This document shows, piece after piece, positions 1 through 8,946 of a DNA stretch of 55,590 bases. This stretch comes from Candidatus Saccharimonadota bacterium (GTDB lineage Bacteria > Patescibacteriota > Saccharimonadia > Saccharimonadales > Saccharimonadaceae). The stretch's first letter is position 1. Each line of letters starts with the position of its first letter. The DNA is taken from the NCBI GenBank assembly GCA_009777795.1, contig WRLC01000005.1, positions 1-55,590 of the forward strand, in the 5' to 3' direction. The notes under the pieces are model-generated. The model was not told the DNA's origin. It did no database searches and worked only from the letters and a program-made list of their open reading frames with translations. A program made the position numbers and the translations under genes.

Positions 1-2
1 CC

Positions 3-812
3 ACACCCCTACCTACTCCAGCTCCTATCGGTGCTGATATGCAACGAATTACTCTTAATGGTACACCCGGCAACTATTCCTGCCCAACCGAAAGAACTAG
101 AGTAGTAGACGCCAGAGACAACTCCACCTACTGGATACGAAGAATCAATGGCACTGGTACCGGTGGCACCGACCTTTGCTGGATGGAGACTAATCTTGCT
201 TATGCTGGGGGTGGGGATGATACTTATGGCGACGTGCTACCCGCCTTCACACTCGGCAACTCCCATACCACCTCTACGCAAGCCTGCTATGGCTCTAACG
301 CCAGCATGACCGCCACCACACGTTGCTACTGGAACCCAACCGGTTCCAACCGCACCACTGGCACCACCAACCCTTCCACCTCTACTAACGGCGGGGCAAC
401 CAATCCCCAGTATGGCTACCTCTACAACTGGTGTACCGCCCTGAACCTCCAGCCCGAAGCTTGCCAGATTACCACGGCCTACCAGCCCGACCCGAGCATT
501 AGCATCTGCCCAAGCGGCTGGCGACTCCCCACAGGCGAGACAACAACTGGCGAGTTCACACTACTTAACAGCACGCTTAACAGCGGCTCAACTTCTAGCC
601 CTACAGGCCTCTTCACTAACGGCCTTTATATGTACGCCGGCTACTTCGGCGGTGGCTCCTTCTACTATCAGGGCTCGGCCGGCGGCTACTTGTCTTCTAC
701 TGTCAGCTCCGCCACCGATTTGTTTAGACTATACTTCAACAGCACCTCTGTCCTTCCCGCAACTACGGTCAACAAAGGCTACGGCTACCCCATCCGTTGT
801 GTCGCCCCTTGA
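3..812 (+). CDS. FISUMP-type surface protein, C-terminal part (5' end outside window)
   Basis: The frame is already open at the left edge, so the gene starts upstream; about 269 codons and the stop are visible. They hold one complete domain of the Fibrobacter succinogenes major paralogous (FISUMP) pattern: CPTERTRVVDARD, DLCWMETNLAYAGGG, YGYLYNWC, CPSGWRLPTG, NGLYMYAGYF and the closing GYPIRCVA. The proline-rich linker before it (TPLPTPAPIGAD) matches the linker between the two domains of the protein at 41.5-43.8 kb, so this is probably the second domain of a similar two-domain protein. Six or more cysteines fit an exported, disulfide-bonded protein. A role as surface adhesin is inference. 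The 5' end, where a G tract would be expected, is not in the window. Confidence 0.8.
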   Translation, partial: TPLPTPAPIGADMQRITLNGTPGNYSCPTERTRVVDARDNSTYWIRRINGTGTGGTDLCWMETNLAYAGGGDDTYGDVLPAFTLGNSHTTSTQACYGSNASMTATTRCYWNPTGSNRTTGTTNPSTSTNGGATNPQYGYLYNWCTALNLQPEACQITTAYQPDPSISICPSGWRLPTGETTTGEFTLLNSTLNSGSTSSPTGLFTNGLYMYAGYFGGGSFYYQGSAGGYLSSTVSSATDLFRLYFNSTSVLPATTVNKGYGYPIRCVAP

Positions 813-831
813 CCCCATTTAAAAATCACCC

Positions 832-859
832 TTGCAAACCATAATTTTTCTGCTATAAT
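832..859 (+). promoter_or_regulatory. Sigma-70 type promoter of the RRM gene
   Basis: TTGCAA (832-837) and TATAAT (854-859) are separated by 16 bp. The predicted start near 866 gives a leader of about 65 nt before the ATG at 933, long for this genome, where most promoters abut the ATG. Confidence 0.7.
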
Positions 860-870
860 ATATACACTTA

Positions 871-887
871 GGCTAATCAGGGCTAAT
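871..887 (+). repeat. Short direct repeat in the RRM gene leader
   Basis: GGCTAAT occurs twice (871-877 and 881-887) in the 5' leader, just after the predicted transcription start. A regulatory role is possible but unproven. Confidence 0.35.
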
Positions 888-932
888 ATCTTGTTTGTGC
901 GAAGTGTAAATGGCAAATCATGAAAGGAAAAA

Positions 933-1310
933 ATGAGCCAAAATCTATTTGTAGGTAGTCTAGCGTTCGCTACGCGAGACGACAGTTTGCGAGACTTTTT
1001 CGCACAAATCGGCGAAGTCAAAAGCGCCCGCGTTATCACCGAGCGTGATAGCGGCCGCAGTAAAGGCTTCGGCTTTGTTGAGTTCGAAGACGAATCCAAC
1101 AACCAAAAAGCTATCGACGAGCTAAACGGCAAAGAGCTTGATGGCCGGCCAATCAATATCTCGCTTGCTACCCCAAAGCCAGAGGGCGGCGCTCCTCGCC
1201 GTGATTTCAACCGCGGCGGTGATCGTGGTGGTCGTGGCGGCTTCGGCGGCAACCGTGGCGGCGACCGCAACAGCTTCCGCAACACCGGCAACGGCATCCG
1301 CGGCTTCTAA
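933..1310 (+). CDS. Glycine-rich RRM RNA-binding protein
   Basis: A 125-residue single-RRM protein. RNP2 is LFVGSL (residues 5-10) and RNP1 is KGFGFVEF (44-51), the aromatic RNA-contact motifs of the family. After the RRM (ends about residue 82) comes a basic RGG-like tail rich in GGDRGGRGGF. Bacterial proteins of this type are small single-strand RNA binders or chaperones, often tied to cold or stress response; the role here is inferred from family. The ATG follows the Shine-Dalgarno GAAAGG (922-927). It has its own promoter and a leader of about 65 nt, which sets it apart from the leaderless genes around it. It ends convergent with, and overlapping, the LOG-family gene. Confidence 0.9.
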   Translation: MSQNLFVGSLAFATRDDSLRDFFAQIGEVKSARVITERDSGRSKGFGFVEFEDESNNQKAIDELNGKELDGRPINISLATPKPEGGAPRRDFNRGGDRGGRGGFGGNRGGDRNSFRNTGNGIRGF

Positions 1311-2032
1311 TTGCGCTTCTTAATCGTCATATTATCGTAAATATTTTCGTCAATTTTGTGGTGGCCAATCTTTTCTGCTGCCTTTACCACGTCCATTACG
1401 TTGTCCGTGATTTTATAAATCGCCCGGTCGCCCTTCTCAATCAGTTTATTAGCCTCTAGTCGCGTCGCTATAAACTTCTCTAGCGGCCGCCAAAACGTCT
1501 TGCCGATCAGAAACATCGGCATTGTCGGCATTTTGCCAGTTTGCATCAGCACCAAAATATCAAAAAACTCATCTAGCGTCCCAAAACCGCCCGGGTAAAA
1601 AACGTAAACCTTCGCCGCCATCGTCAGCATCACTTTCCGCGCGAAAAAGTATCGGAACTCCAAATTATCCGTCGCCCACTCGTTCAACGTCTGCTCATGC
1701 GGCAGCTGGATGTTTAGCCCCAGCGCCCGGCCGCCATATTCGTAAGCGCCCTGACTCGCCGCCGCCATAATCCCATGCCCGCCACCCGTCACCACTGGGT
1801 GTCCGTGCTGCGCCAGCAGCCCGCCCAACTTCCGCGCCGACTGGTAATACGGGCTCTTTTCACCGAGCCGCGCCGACCCAAAAATACTCACTCCCTGTGG
1901 AAAAGTCCGTAATTTCACCAGCCCCTGCAACAAATCCTCCGCATAGGCCAGCCCTCGCTCCACATCCGGCTCTGCCAGCTTATCCCCCCGCCCCTTTAAC
2001 TCCTCGCACCAATCTTTTAGCAATTTATCCAT
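1307..2032 (-). CDS. LOG-family (TIGR00730-type) nucleotide-processing protein
   Basis: A Rossmann-type protein of about 241 residues with the family markers SIFGSAR, GGGHGIMAAASQGA and PGGFGTLDEFF. The PGGxGTxxE motif contacts nucleotide monophosphate and is catalytic in the family. Relatives are phosphoribohydrolases that release the base from nucleoside monophosphates (plant cytokinin activation, bacterial purine monophosphate turnover). In a nucleotide-scavenging epibiont, salvage is the likeliest role (inference). I chose the ATG at 2032 over a GTG two codons upstream because a TATAAT box lies exactly 6 nt before it, which predicts a leaderless mRNA beginning at this ATG. It overlaps the convergent RRM gene by 4 bp. 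Confidence 0.85.
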   Translation of the reverse strand: MDKLLKDWCEELKGRGDKLAEPDVERGLAYAEDLLQGLVKLRTFPQGVSIFGSARLGEKSPYYQSARKLGGLLAQHGHPVVTGGGHGIMAAASQGAYEYGGRALGLNIQLPHEQTLNEWATDNLEFRYFFARKVMLTMAAKVYVFYPGGFGTLDEFFDILVLMQTGKMPTMPMFLIGKTFWRPLEKFIATRLEANKLIEKGDRAIYKITDNVMDVVKAAEKIGHHKIDENIYDNMTIKKRN

Positions 2033-2038
2033 AAGCAC

Positions 2039-2044
2039 ATTATA
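2039..2044 (-). promoter_or_regulatory. -10 box of leaderless LOG-family gene
   Basis: TATAAT on the minus strand, then GTGCTT, then ATG: a 6-nt gap puts the A of the ATG at +1. The same TATAAT/TACAAT-RTGCTT-ATG arrangement precedes pilT (11525) and the PilX-like gene (20899). Confidence 0.7.
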
Positions 2045-2064
2045 ACATGCCGCCCCGAAACCCC

Positions 2065-3762
2065 CTAGATTTTTTCCACGCTCGGCACACCGAGCACTGC
2101 CAACCCTGCCTCCAGCACCGCAATATAGCCCTGCACCAGCATTTTCCGCAGCTGCTCTTTTTCGCCGCCCACTACTTTATCATTTTCATAAAACCGGCTA
2201 AACTTCTGCGCCAACTTATATAGATACGTGCAAACTCGATGCGGCGCCAATTCCCGCACCGCCAACTCCAACACCTCCCCCCACTCCAACAACGCCAACA
2301 GCAATCGCCTCTCATACTCGTCTAAGACTGGAGTTGCCTGAGCTACTTCCTCAGACCGCTCGGAGCCTACCACTTGCCGCATAATAGATTTTGCTCGCGC
2401 CAACGAGTATTGCAGATACGGCCCACTATTGCCCTGCAAGCTAACCGACTCCTTGACGTCAAACACCATATCACCCGGCTCAACTTTCGTCTTCAGGAAA
2501 GCATATTTCACCGCCCCGAGGGCCACCTTTTCATCCGCCGTCCCATTTACCGCCTCTTGCTCGGCCGCCATCATATCTAGAACATCAACTGCCCGCAGGA
2601 AATTCCCCTTTCGCGAGCTCATCTTCACCCCGCCCGCCAACTTCACATTGCCATGCACAATATGCACCGTCCGCTCCGCCAATTCCGGCGCGAACTGCTC
2701 CACCGACTTCAGCACCACTTTCATATATTCCGTAATATCCGCCCCCGTAATCACCACCGACTTGTCAAACTTATAGTCCTGCCATTTCTTCTCAATCAGC
2801 CCCACATCTTTCGCTTCATACGTCGGCAAGCCATTCTTATTGATAAACACCCGCGTGTGCAACCCATACGGCTCACCGCGGAAAATCACCGCCCCATCGC
2901 TCTCCTCATAACCGCCCGGCTTTATCTCCCGCCGCACAGTCTCTAGCCCCAAGCCCGCCGTCTCCGACTCCGGATAATACTTCTCAAAACTCACCCCCAC
3001 TCGCGCATAAAACGCATCAAAATACTCATAGCTCCACGCCCGGCAAGCCCAATAGACTTTCGCCATCGCCGACTCTTTATCACCACTCGCCGTCGTCTCG
3101 TAAAGCGACTTGTTTAATTCTACAATTTCCGCTTTCGCCGCCTCCGAGTCTTCATAAGCGTTGGTTCCCTCGACATAGCGCCCGGCAATCCAATCCATTC
3201 GCGCCGCAATCTCGCCCGAGGGCAATTTCTCCACATCAAACACACCCATTTGCTTGCCAATCGCCCACATGGTTTTCGCGACGTGTAGTCCCACATCCCC
3301 CCCAAAGTTAACCCGATGCACCGCCGCGCCCGCCTTTTCCAACAAATTCGAAATCGCATCCCCCACAATCGACGTGTACAAATGCCCCACATGCAGCACC
3401 TTAAACGGATTCGGGTCCGAGAACTCCGTCACCACCACCTTGCCCTGATATGCCGAGCAACCATAAAATTTCTCAAAATCCCCCACGCTTTCCGCCAGCT
3501 GCTCCACCAAATCCGCGTCCGGCAACTGAAAATTCAAAAACCCCGGCCCTGCTACTTCAACTTTCAGGTCAAGCGCGTCTTTCATCATTGCCGCCGCCAA
3601 CTTCTCGCCCACCGCCCGCGGGTTCTCCCCCACTTGCTTGGCAATCTGCATCGCCACATTACTCTCAAAATCCGCATGTTCACTCGGCACCACGACCGGC
3701 CGCGCGTCCAGCCCAAACTCCTGCCCAATCACCGCACCCAGTCTCTCCGCTATCTTTTCCAT
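2065..3762 (-). CDS. argS: Arginyl-tRNA synthetase
   Basis: A 565-residue class I aminoacyl-tRNA synthetase. The N-terminal additive domain is followed by the ArgRS signature SDPNPFKVLHVGHLYTSI (HIGH-type motif HVGH). The second ATP-binding motif is KMSSRKGNF, the longer form common in ArgRS variants that keep KMSK. The C-terminal helical anticodon-binding domain ends near VLGVPSVEKI. It charges tRNA-Arg. Residues GSERSEE, between the catalytic and anticodon domains, are encoded by a remnant of a dispersed palindromic element (2346-2368) that also encodes part of the cutinase/VWA protein. TATAAT 7 nt before the ATG predicts an almost leaderless mRNA. Confidence 0.97.
   Translation of the reverse strand: MEKIAERLGAVIGQEFGLDARPVVVPSEHADFESNVAMQIAKQVGENPRAVGEKLAAAMMKDALDLKVEVAGPGFLNFQLPDADLVEQLAESVGDFEKFYGCSAYQGKVVVTEFSDPNPFKVLHVGHLYTSIVGDAISNLLEKAGAAVHRVNFGGDVGLHVAKTMWAIGKQMGVFDVEKLPSGEIAARMDWIAGRYVEGTNAYEDSEAAKAEIVELNKSLYETTASGDKESAMAKVYWACRAWSYEYFDAFYARVGVSFEKYYPESETAGLGLETVRREIKPGGYEESDGAVIFRGEPYGLHTRVFINKNGLPTYEAKDVGLIEKKWQDYKFDKSVVITGADITEYMKVVLKSVEQFAPELAERTVHIVHGNVKLAGGVKMSSRKGNFLRAVDVLDMMAAEQEAVNGTADEKVALGAVKYAFLKTKVEPGDMVFDVKESVSLQGNSGPYLQYSLARAKSIMRQVVGSERSEEVAQATPVLDEYERRLLLALLEWGEVLELAVRELAPHRVCTYLYKLAQKFSRFYENDKVVGGEKEQLRKMLVQGYIAVLEAGLAVLGVPSVEKI
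2346..2368. repeat. Remnant of dispersed palindromic element inside argS
   Basis: A 23-bp segment beginning CTTCCTCAGACC and ending CTCGGAGCCT is identical to 28246-28268 in the cutinase/VWA gene. Only the 3' arm and second stem-loop start of the element survive; the rest is absent or degraded. Confidence 0.6.
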
Positions 3763-3769
3763 ATATATA

Positions 3770-3775
3770 ATTATA
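3770..3775 (-). promoter_or_regulatory. -10 box of argS
   Basis: TATAAT on the minus strand, 7 nt before the argS ATG. It is divergent from the FISUMP promoter at 3796-3825. Confidence 0.6.
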
Positions 3776-3795
3776 TCATAATTCGCCTATGGCTC

Positions 3796-3825
3796 TTGAC
3801 AAGCCACCACGCTAAAGCTTATAAT
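3796..3825 (+). promoter_or_regulatory. Consensus promoter of the G11-tract FISUMP gene
   Basis: Perfect TTGACA (3796-3801) and TATAAT (3820-3825) with an 18-bp spacer, the best-matching promoter in the window. Predicted start near 3832, leaving a leader of about 23 nt before the ATG at 3855. The gene is therefore expected to be strongly transcribed, with control at translation through the G tract. Confidence 0.8.
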
Positions 3826-3841
3826 ATAGGCAAAATGAGTC

Positions 3842-3849
3842 AAAAGGGG
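3842..3849 (+). promoter_or_regulatory. Shine-Dalgarno that selects the ATG at 3855
   Basis: AAAAGGGG ends 5 nt before the ATG at 3855. An earlier ATG at 3835 is followed by an in-frame TAA after eight codons. This supports 3855 as the real start, upstream of the G tract. Confidence 0.65.
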
Positions 3850-3854
3850 TTAAA

Positions 3855-5427
3855 ATGGTAAGAACAACTAGCGCGCTAATGTCGCACAATAAAAAGTCGG
3901 GGGGGGGGGTCTTTAGATGTCCGGCGGATCGCTTGGGCTATTCTCCTGCTCACAGCCTTTGCCCTATTTACTCAGCTACTAGCCGATAGCTTCCGCCCTA
4001 CCGTCGCCCAAAACGTCAACATCGCCGCCTCTGCCAGCTCTGGCTCGCTTACGATTACAGATAGCAATGCTGCGCCCTGCTCCACCTACAACACCTCAAC
4101 CAACACTTTAAACATCAGCACTCAAGTTGGCGCTATCTCCAATAACTGCCTCACCATCTCCGCCCAAACAACTAATCTTTACGGCTACACGTTGAGTATC
4201 GCGGGCCCTAGCAACGGCAATCTTGCGTTATCCGGGCAGCCATCTCAGGTCATTAACGCCAAAGCTGGCTCTATCGCCAGCCCAAGTGTCTTTGCCACTG
4301 GCAGCACCAGCACTTGGGGCTTTGCCATACCTAACGTACAGCTGCATGGCACCACCTCTACCGGTGGCTCTATCCCCAGTGGCTTCCAGCCTAGCTATAG
4401 CCTCCTGCCCAACAACAATACCACCAACACTGCCTTGTATGCCGCCGTCCCCACTACCGCCACGCCTTTTTCTGCAACTTCCACCGCCAACCCTTCTTCA
4501 CCCCACATTTATAATGTCTATTTTGCAACCCGCATCGCGCCAGCCGCTACAAGCGGCACCTACCTTGGCACCGTCACCATTTCTGGTGCGGTCAACCTGC
4601 CACCTTCCGGCCCTGATCTCAATGGTGTAGTCATGCAAGAAATCTCGCTCGATGGCCTTGCTACACCTTATGCCTGTCCAACTGAACGCACCCGAGTTGT
4701 TGACGCTAGGGATGATGCCAGTTATTGGATTAGGAGGATCAATGGCACCAGCGGCTTTGGCGGCGACCTCTGCTGGATGGAGACCAACCTAGCTTACGCC
4801 GGCGGCGGCGACAACTATTTTGGCGACGTCTTCAGTTGGGAAAGCAGCGATATTGGCGAGGATCTCCAAAACGGCGAAAGCTTCTATACTTCCGGCACTT
4901 CACCATTCTTTTACATCCCGCCCGGCGCCAACCGAACGACCGAACCAACCGACCCATCGATTTCGACCAACGGCACCGGCCAGTACGGCTATCTCTATAA
5001 CTGGTGTGCCGCAATGGGCGGACAGTGGGCCGCTTGTAGCTACGGCTATCTCTACCAGCCTATCCAAGACCGCAATCAAGGCGACGGCTACATTTTCAAC
5101 ATTTGCCCCGCAGGTTGGAGGCTACCTTCTGGCGGCTCCTCCACTGACGAGCTCTCTCTTCTCAACGACGTGCTTAACGGCGGCTCAACTGGTAGCCCAA
5201 CCGGGTTGCTTAACGGCGGCCTCTTTATGTACAGCGGCAGCTGGGGTGGCGGCTCTAGCATCGGTCCGGGTGTTTTCCACGGCCAAGGCTCTCAAGGCGA
5301 CTATTGGTCCTCTGACGTAGGTAGCCACCTTGCCGCCCGCCATCTCTGGTTCGATAACACCAACACTAGCCCAGAAAGCGGAACTTACACAACAACCGGT
5401 GCTGCTGTGCGCTGTGTTGCCGACTAA
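3855..5427 (+). CDS. Exported FISUMP-type surface protein, out of frame by one G (phase-variable candidate)
   Basis: From the ATG at 3855 the leader MVRTTSALMSHNKKS runs into an 11-G tract, then in the present frame stops at 3987 after 44 codons. The large frame to 5427 is entered only if one G is lost (10 G). The product would then be 523 residues: leader, GGG, a signal peptide (core AWAILLLTAFALFTQLLA), a beta-rich N-terminal region (to about 4640) and one FISUMP domain (CPTERTRVVDARD, DLCWMETNLAYAGGG, YGYLYNWC, CPAGWRLPSG, AVRCVAD). The main frame downstream of the tract has no ATG before 4192, already past the signal peptide, so export needs tract slippage or frameshifting. Function as variable surface adhesin is inference. 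Confidence 0.75.
3899..3909 (+). repeat. G11 homopolymer, candidate phase switch
   Basis: Eleven consecutive G, 15 codons after the ATG at 3855. With 10 G the start is in frame with the signal peptide; with 11 it is not. Tracts of this length are prone to slipped-strand mispairing in bacteria. Confidence 0.85.
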
Positions 5428-5444
5428 CCACGACTGGCCTATGG

Positions 5445-5450
5445 TATAAT
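5445..5450 (+). promoter_or_regulatory. -10 box of leaderless ABC exporter operon
   Basis: TATAAT exactly 6 nt before the ATG at 5457. No convincing -35 hexamer at normal spacing. Confidence 0.65.
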
Positions 5451-5456
5451 GGAACA

Positions 5457-7169
5457 ATGATACGGTACTTCCTGCGTCATTGGTGGCGCCTCATTTTCTT
5501 ATTCGCCGGGCTAATCCTGCAAGTCTGGGCCTCGCTCGAGCTCCCTTCCTATATGGCCGACATCATCAACCGCGGCATCGTCGCCGGCGATCAATCTATC
5601 ATCTGGCAAATCGGCTACCGCATGCTCCTTGTCGCTGCCATCGGCGGCGTCGGCATGGTCATCTCCGGCTTCATGAGCTCCAAAATCGCCGCCCTCATTT
5701 CCGCCCAAATTCGCCAAGACATCTTCACCAAAGTCCTCGAGCTCTCCATTACCGACGTTGAATCTTTCTCCACCGCCTCCCTCATCACCCGCACCACCAA
5801 CGACGTCTCGCAAATCTCCAGCTCGCTCGTCATGCTCCTGCGCCTCTCACTCCAAGCCCCAATCATGGCCGTCGGCGCCATCCTCATGGCCCTCCAAACC
5901 GCGCCCAGCATCACTTGGATTATGGCTCTTTCGGTCGCCAGCCTCCTCGTCATCATCATTTCCGCCATGCTAATCGTCCTGCCCAAGTTCAAAATCATGC
6001 AGACCGCCCTCGACCGCCTCAATCAGATCGCCCGCGAAAACCTCACAGGCCTCCGCGTCATCCGCGCCTTCAATTCCGAACGCCGCGAGGAGCAGCGTTT
6101 CGAAAAAGCCAACCAACACTTCGCCGGCATCGGCTTTTTCACCGCCGCCGTCATGAGCACCACCTTCCCCCTCGTCTGGCTCGTCATGAGCCTCACCTCA
6201 CTCGCCATCGTCTGGTTCGGCTCCCACCAAATCGCCGCCTCCAACCTCGAAATCGGCAACATGATGGCCTTCCTCCAATACGCCATGCAAGTCATCCTCG
6301 CCTTCATGTTCCTCTCGATGGCCTTCGTCATCCTACCCCGCGCCATCGTCTCTTGGAAACGCATCCGCGAAGTTTTAGACAGGCAGCCCCAAGCCCGCTC
6401 CACGAGCACCCGCACTGAAGGGTGGGCACACGCAGCACCTCTTTTACAGGTCCACGACGTCTCCTATCGCTATGGCACGGCCGAAGAATCAACCATCAAA
6501 AACGTCTCATTCGACTTGCAGGCCGGCCAGACGCTCGCCATCCTCGGCGGTACGGGCTCCGGCAAAACCACCCTCATCAACCTCATCGCCGGCCTACAAG
6601 AAGCTTGCCAAGGCCAAATCACCCTTCGCGGCACCCTCGGCCTCATCCCGCAAAAGAACCTCCTTTTCAAAGGCACCGTCCGCGAAAACCTCAAACTCGG
6701 CGCCAAACTCTCCGATGCCCAGCTCTCCCGCGCCCTCCAAAACGCCTGCGCCGCCGACTTCCTAGAACTCTCCCTCGCCGACCCTGCCCCCGCCCTCAAA
6801 ACCGAAATCGCCCAAAACGGCACCAACTTCTCCGGCGGCCAACGCCAACGCCTCTGCATCGCTCGCGCTCTCGCCCGCGACCCTGACCTGCTAATTTTCG
6901 ACGATTCCTTCTCCGCCCTCGACCTCAAAACCGACGCCCTCCTCCGCGCCAACCTCAAAAAACACTATCACAATACCGCCCAAATCATCGTCGCCCAGCG
7001 CATCAGCACCATCAAAACCGCCGACCAAATTCTCGTCCTTGACGCCGGGCGCGTCGTCGGCTTCGGCACCCACGCCGAGCTCTTGCGCTCCAACCAAACC
7101 TACCAAGAAATCGCCGCTTCCCAAATGTCCGAAGCCGAATACGCCGCCGAACGAAAGGCCGCCCAATGA
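5457..7169 (+). CDS. ABC exporter half-transporter, first subunit (MdlA-like)
   Basis: A 570-residue type IV ABC exporter. Six membrane segments occupy about residues 1-310 and the nucleotide-binding domain follows. Walker A is GGTGSGKTTL (about residue 364), the signature is FSGGQRQRL, and Walker B runs into LLIFDDSFSALD. Two catalytic positions are altered: Walker B ends D-D rather than D-E, and the H-loop reads VAQRIST instead of AHRLST. This is typical of the degenerate half of heterodimeric exporters of the MdlA/TM287 type. The partner follows with a 4-bp ATGA overlap. Substrate unknown; lipids, peptides or drugs are possible. Leaderless promoter. Confidence 0.9.
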   Translation: MIRYFLRHWWRLIFLFAGLILQVWASLELPSYMADIINRGIVAGDQSIIWQIGYRMLLVAAIGGVGMVISGFMSSKIAALISAQIRQDIFTKVLELSITDVESFSTASLITRTTNDVSQISSSLVMLLRLSLQAPIMAVGAILMALQTAPSITWIMALSVASLLVIIISAMLIVLPKFKIMQTALDRLNQIARENLTGLRVIRAFNSERREEQRFEKANQHFAGIGFFTAAVMSTTFPLVWLVMSLTSLAIVWFGSHQIAASNLEIGNMMAFLQYAMQVILAFMFLSMAFVILPRAIVSWKRIREVLDRQPQARSTSTRTEGWAHAAPLLQVHDVSYRYGTAEESTIKNVSFDLQAGQTLAILGGTGSGKTTLINLIAGLQEACQGQITLRGTLGLIPQKNLLFKGTVRENLKLGAKLSDAQLSRALQNACAADFLELSLADPAPALKTEIAQNGTNFSGGQRQRLCIARALARDPDLLIFDDSFSALDLKTDALLRANLKKHYHNTAQIIVAQRISTIKTADQILVLDAGRVVGFGTHAELLRSNQTYQEIAASQMSEAEYAAERKAAQ

Positions 7170-8932
7170 GACTAAAACGCCTCGCCCGCATCATCGCCGG
7201 CCACAAACTCCTCCTCGCCGTCGTACTTTTCCTTGTCCTCCTCTCCACCATCTTTTTCATCCTCGGCCCGCGTCTGCTTGGCAGCATCACCACCGAAGTC
7301 GCCACCTCTCTCATCACCGCCGCCAACACCCAGACCGCCATCGACATCAACTTCTCCCTCCTCGGCCGCACCGCCCTCATCCTCCTCGCCATCTACATCA
7401 TCTCCGCCCTCGCCGAAATCGCCAGCGGCATCCTCATGGCCAAAGTTTCGCAAAAAGTCACCCTCGAACTACGCGCCAAAATCGTCCACAAAATCAACAC
7501 CCTGCCAATCTCCTACTTCGACCGCCACAAATTCGGCGACACCCTCGCCCGCATCACCAGCGACGTCGATACCATCCTCGACAACCTCTCCCAAGCCTTC
7601 ACTCAAATCCTCTCCAGCGTCATGCTCGTCGTCGGCATCGTCATCATGATGTTCTCAATCTCGTGGCAGCTCGCCCTCATCGCCCTCGCCACCATCCCAA
7701 TTTCCTCCATCATCGCCGCCCTCATCGCCAAAGTCTCGCAAAAATATTTCAAAGCCACCCAAGACCACAACGCCGAAATCACCGCCCAAGCCGAAGAAAT
7801 CTACACCGGCCATAGCGTCGTCAAAGCCTTCGCCGCCGAGCCACTCATGGCCCAAAAGTTCCAGCGCGAAAACCAAAAACTCCGCGACAACACCTTCAAG
7901 TCCCAATTCACCAGCGGCCTGATTTTCCCCATCGTCCGCCTCGTCGGCAACTTCGGCTATGTCTTCATCGCCGCCGTTGGTAGCATCCTCGCCCTTGACG
8001 GCAAGCTTCAAATCGGCGACATCCAAGCCTTCATCCAGTACATCCACGAGTTCAACCAGCCACTTAGCACTCTCGCCCAAACCACCAGCATGGTCCAATC
8101 GACCCTTGCCGCCAGCGACCGCGTCTTCGACTTCCTCGACGAACCCGATGAGCCAGACAACCGCGCCACCGCCCAACTGCCCAAGACCATCCGCGGCCAC
8201 GTCGAAGCCCGCGACCTCGTCTTTAGCTACCCCGACAACCCGCCCGTCATCAATCACCTTTCTTTCCGCGTCAGCGCCGGGCAAAAAGTCGCCATCGTCG
8301 GCCCCACCGGCGCCGGCAAAACCACCCTCGTCAACCTCCTCATGCGCTTTTATGATTTAGACAGCGGCCAAATCCTCCTTGACAGCGTTGACATCGCCGA
8401 CGTCAAGCGCGCCGACGTCCGCTCAGAATTCGGCATGGTCCTCCAACAAACTTGGCTCCTCGACGACACCTTGCGCGAGAACCTCCGCTACGGCAAGCCA
8501 AACGCCACCGACGCCGAAATCATGGCCGTCGCCAAAGCTGCCGGCATCCAGCACCTCATCGACGACCTACCCCGCGGCCTCAGCACCCAAGTCAGCGAAG
8601 AGCACGACATCCTAAGCGCCGGCGAAAAGCAGCTCCTCACCATCGCCCGCGCCATGCTCGCCGACGCCCCCATCATGATTCTCGACGAAGCCACCTCCAA
8701 CGTCGACACCCGCACCGAACTGATTATCGCCCGCGCCATGGAAAAACTCACCCAAAACCGCACCGCCTTCATCATCGCTCACCGCCTCTCAACCATCCGC
8801 AACGCCGACCTCATCCTCGTCGTCAACAACGGCGACATCGTCGAACAGGGCACCCACGCCCAGCTGCTCAAACAAAACGGCTTCTACGCCGACTTGTATA
8901 ATTCCCAATATCATGATATGCTAAAAGAATAA
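7166..8932 (+). CDS. ABC exporter half-transporter, second subunit (MdlB-like)
   Basis: A 588-residue ABC exporter with an N-terminal six-helix domain and a C-terminal ATPase. Walker A GPTGAGKTTL (about residue 379), Walker B MILDEATSNVD with the catalytic Glu, and H-loop IIAHRLST are intact. The signature reads LSAGEKQ rather than LSGGQ. Paired with the degenerate first subunit through the ATGA overlap, it should provide the competent hydrolytic site of a heterodimeric exporter. aspS follows 14 bp later behind its own strong Shine-Dalgarno, probably in the same transcript. Confidence 0.92.
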   Translation: MRLKRLARIIAGHKLLLAVVLFLVLLSTIFFILGPRLLGSITTEVATSLITAANTQTAIDINFSLLGRTALILLAIYIISALAEIASGILMAKVSQKVTLELRAKIVHKINTLPISYFDRHKFGDTLARITSDVDTILDNLSQAFTQILSSVMLVVGIVIMMFSISWQLALIALATIPISSIIAALIAKVSQKYFKATQDHNAEITAQAEEIYTGHSVVKAFAAEPLMAQKFQRENQKLRDNTFKSQFTSGLIFPIVRLVGNFGYVFIAAVGSILALDGKLQIGDIQAFIQYIHEFNQPLSTLAQTTSMVQSTLAASDRVFDFLDEPDEPDNRATAQLPKTIRGHVEARDLVFSYPDNPPVINHLSFRVSAGQKVAIVGPTGAGKTTLVNLLMRFYDLDSGQILLDSVDIADVKRADVRSEFGMVLQQTWLLDDTLRENLRYGKPNATDAEIMAVAKAAGIQHLIDDLPRGLSTQVSEEHDILSAGEKQLLTIARAMLADAPIMILDEATSNVDTRTELIIARAMEKLTQNRTAFIIAHRLSTIRNADLILVVNNGDIVEQGTHAQLLKQNGFYADLYNSQYHDMLKE

Positions 8933-8934
8933 AA

Positions 8935-8942
8935 GGAAGGAG
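8935..8942 (+). promoter_or_regulatory. Strong Shine-Dalgarno of aspS
   Basis: GGAAGGAG ends 4 nt before the ATG at 8947. It lies in the 14-bp gap after the ABC operon and marks aspS as an internal, SD-initiated cistron. Confidence 0.65.
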
Positions 8943-8946
8943 CAAC

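Noticed and set aside
1138-1323. Ala-rich open frame inside the RRM gene, and many similar long frames opposite GC-rich genes.
   Set aside because: These are shadows produced by C-ending codons; they lack family motifs and start signals.
3855-5427. The 3.9 kb FISUMP gene as a pseudogene.
   Set aside because: Only the G tract breaks the frame; promoter, SD and about 500 downstream codons are intact.
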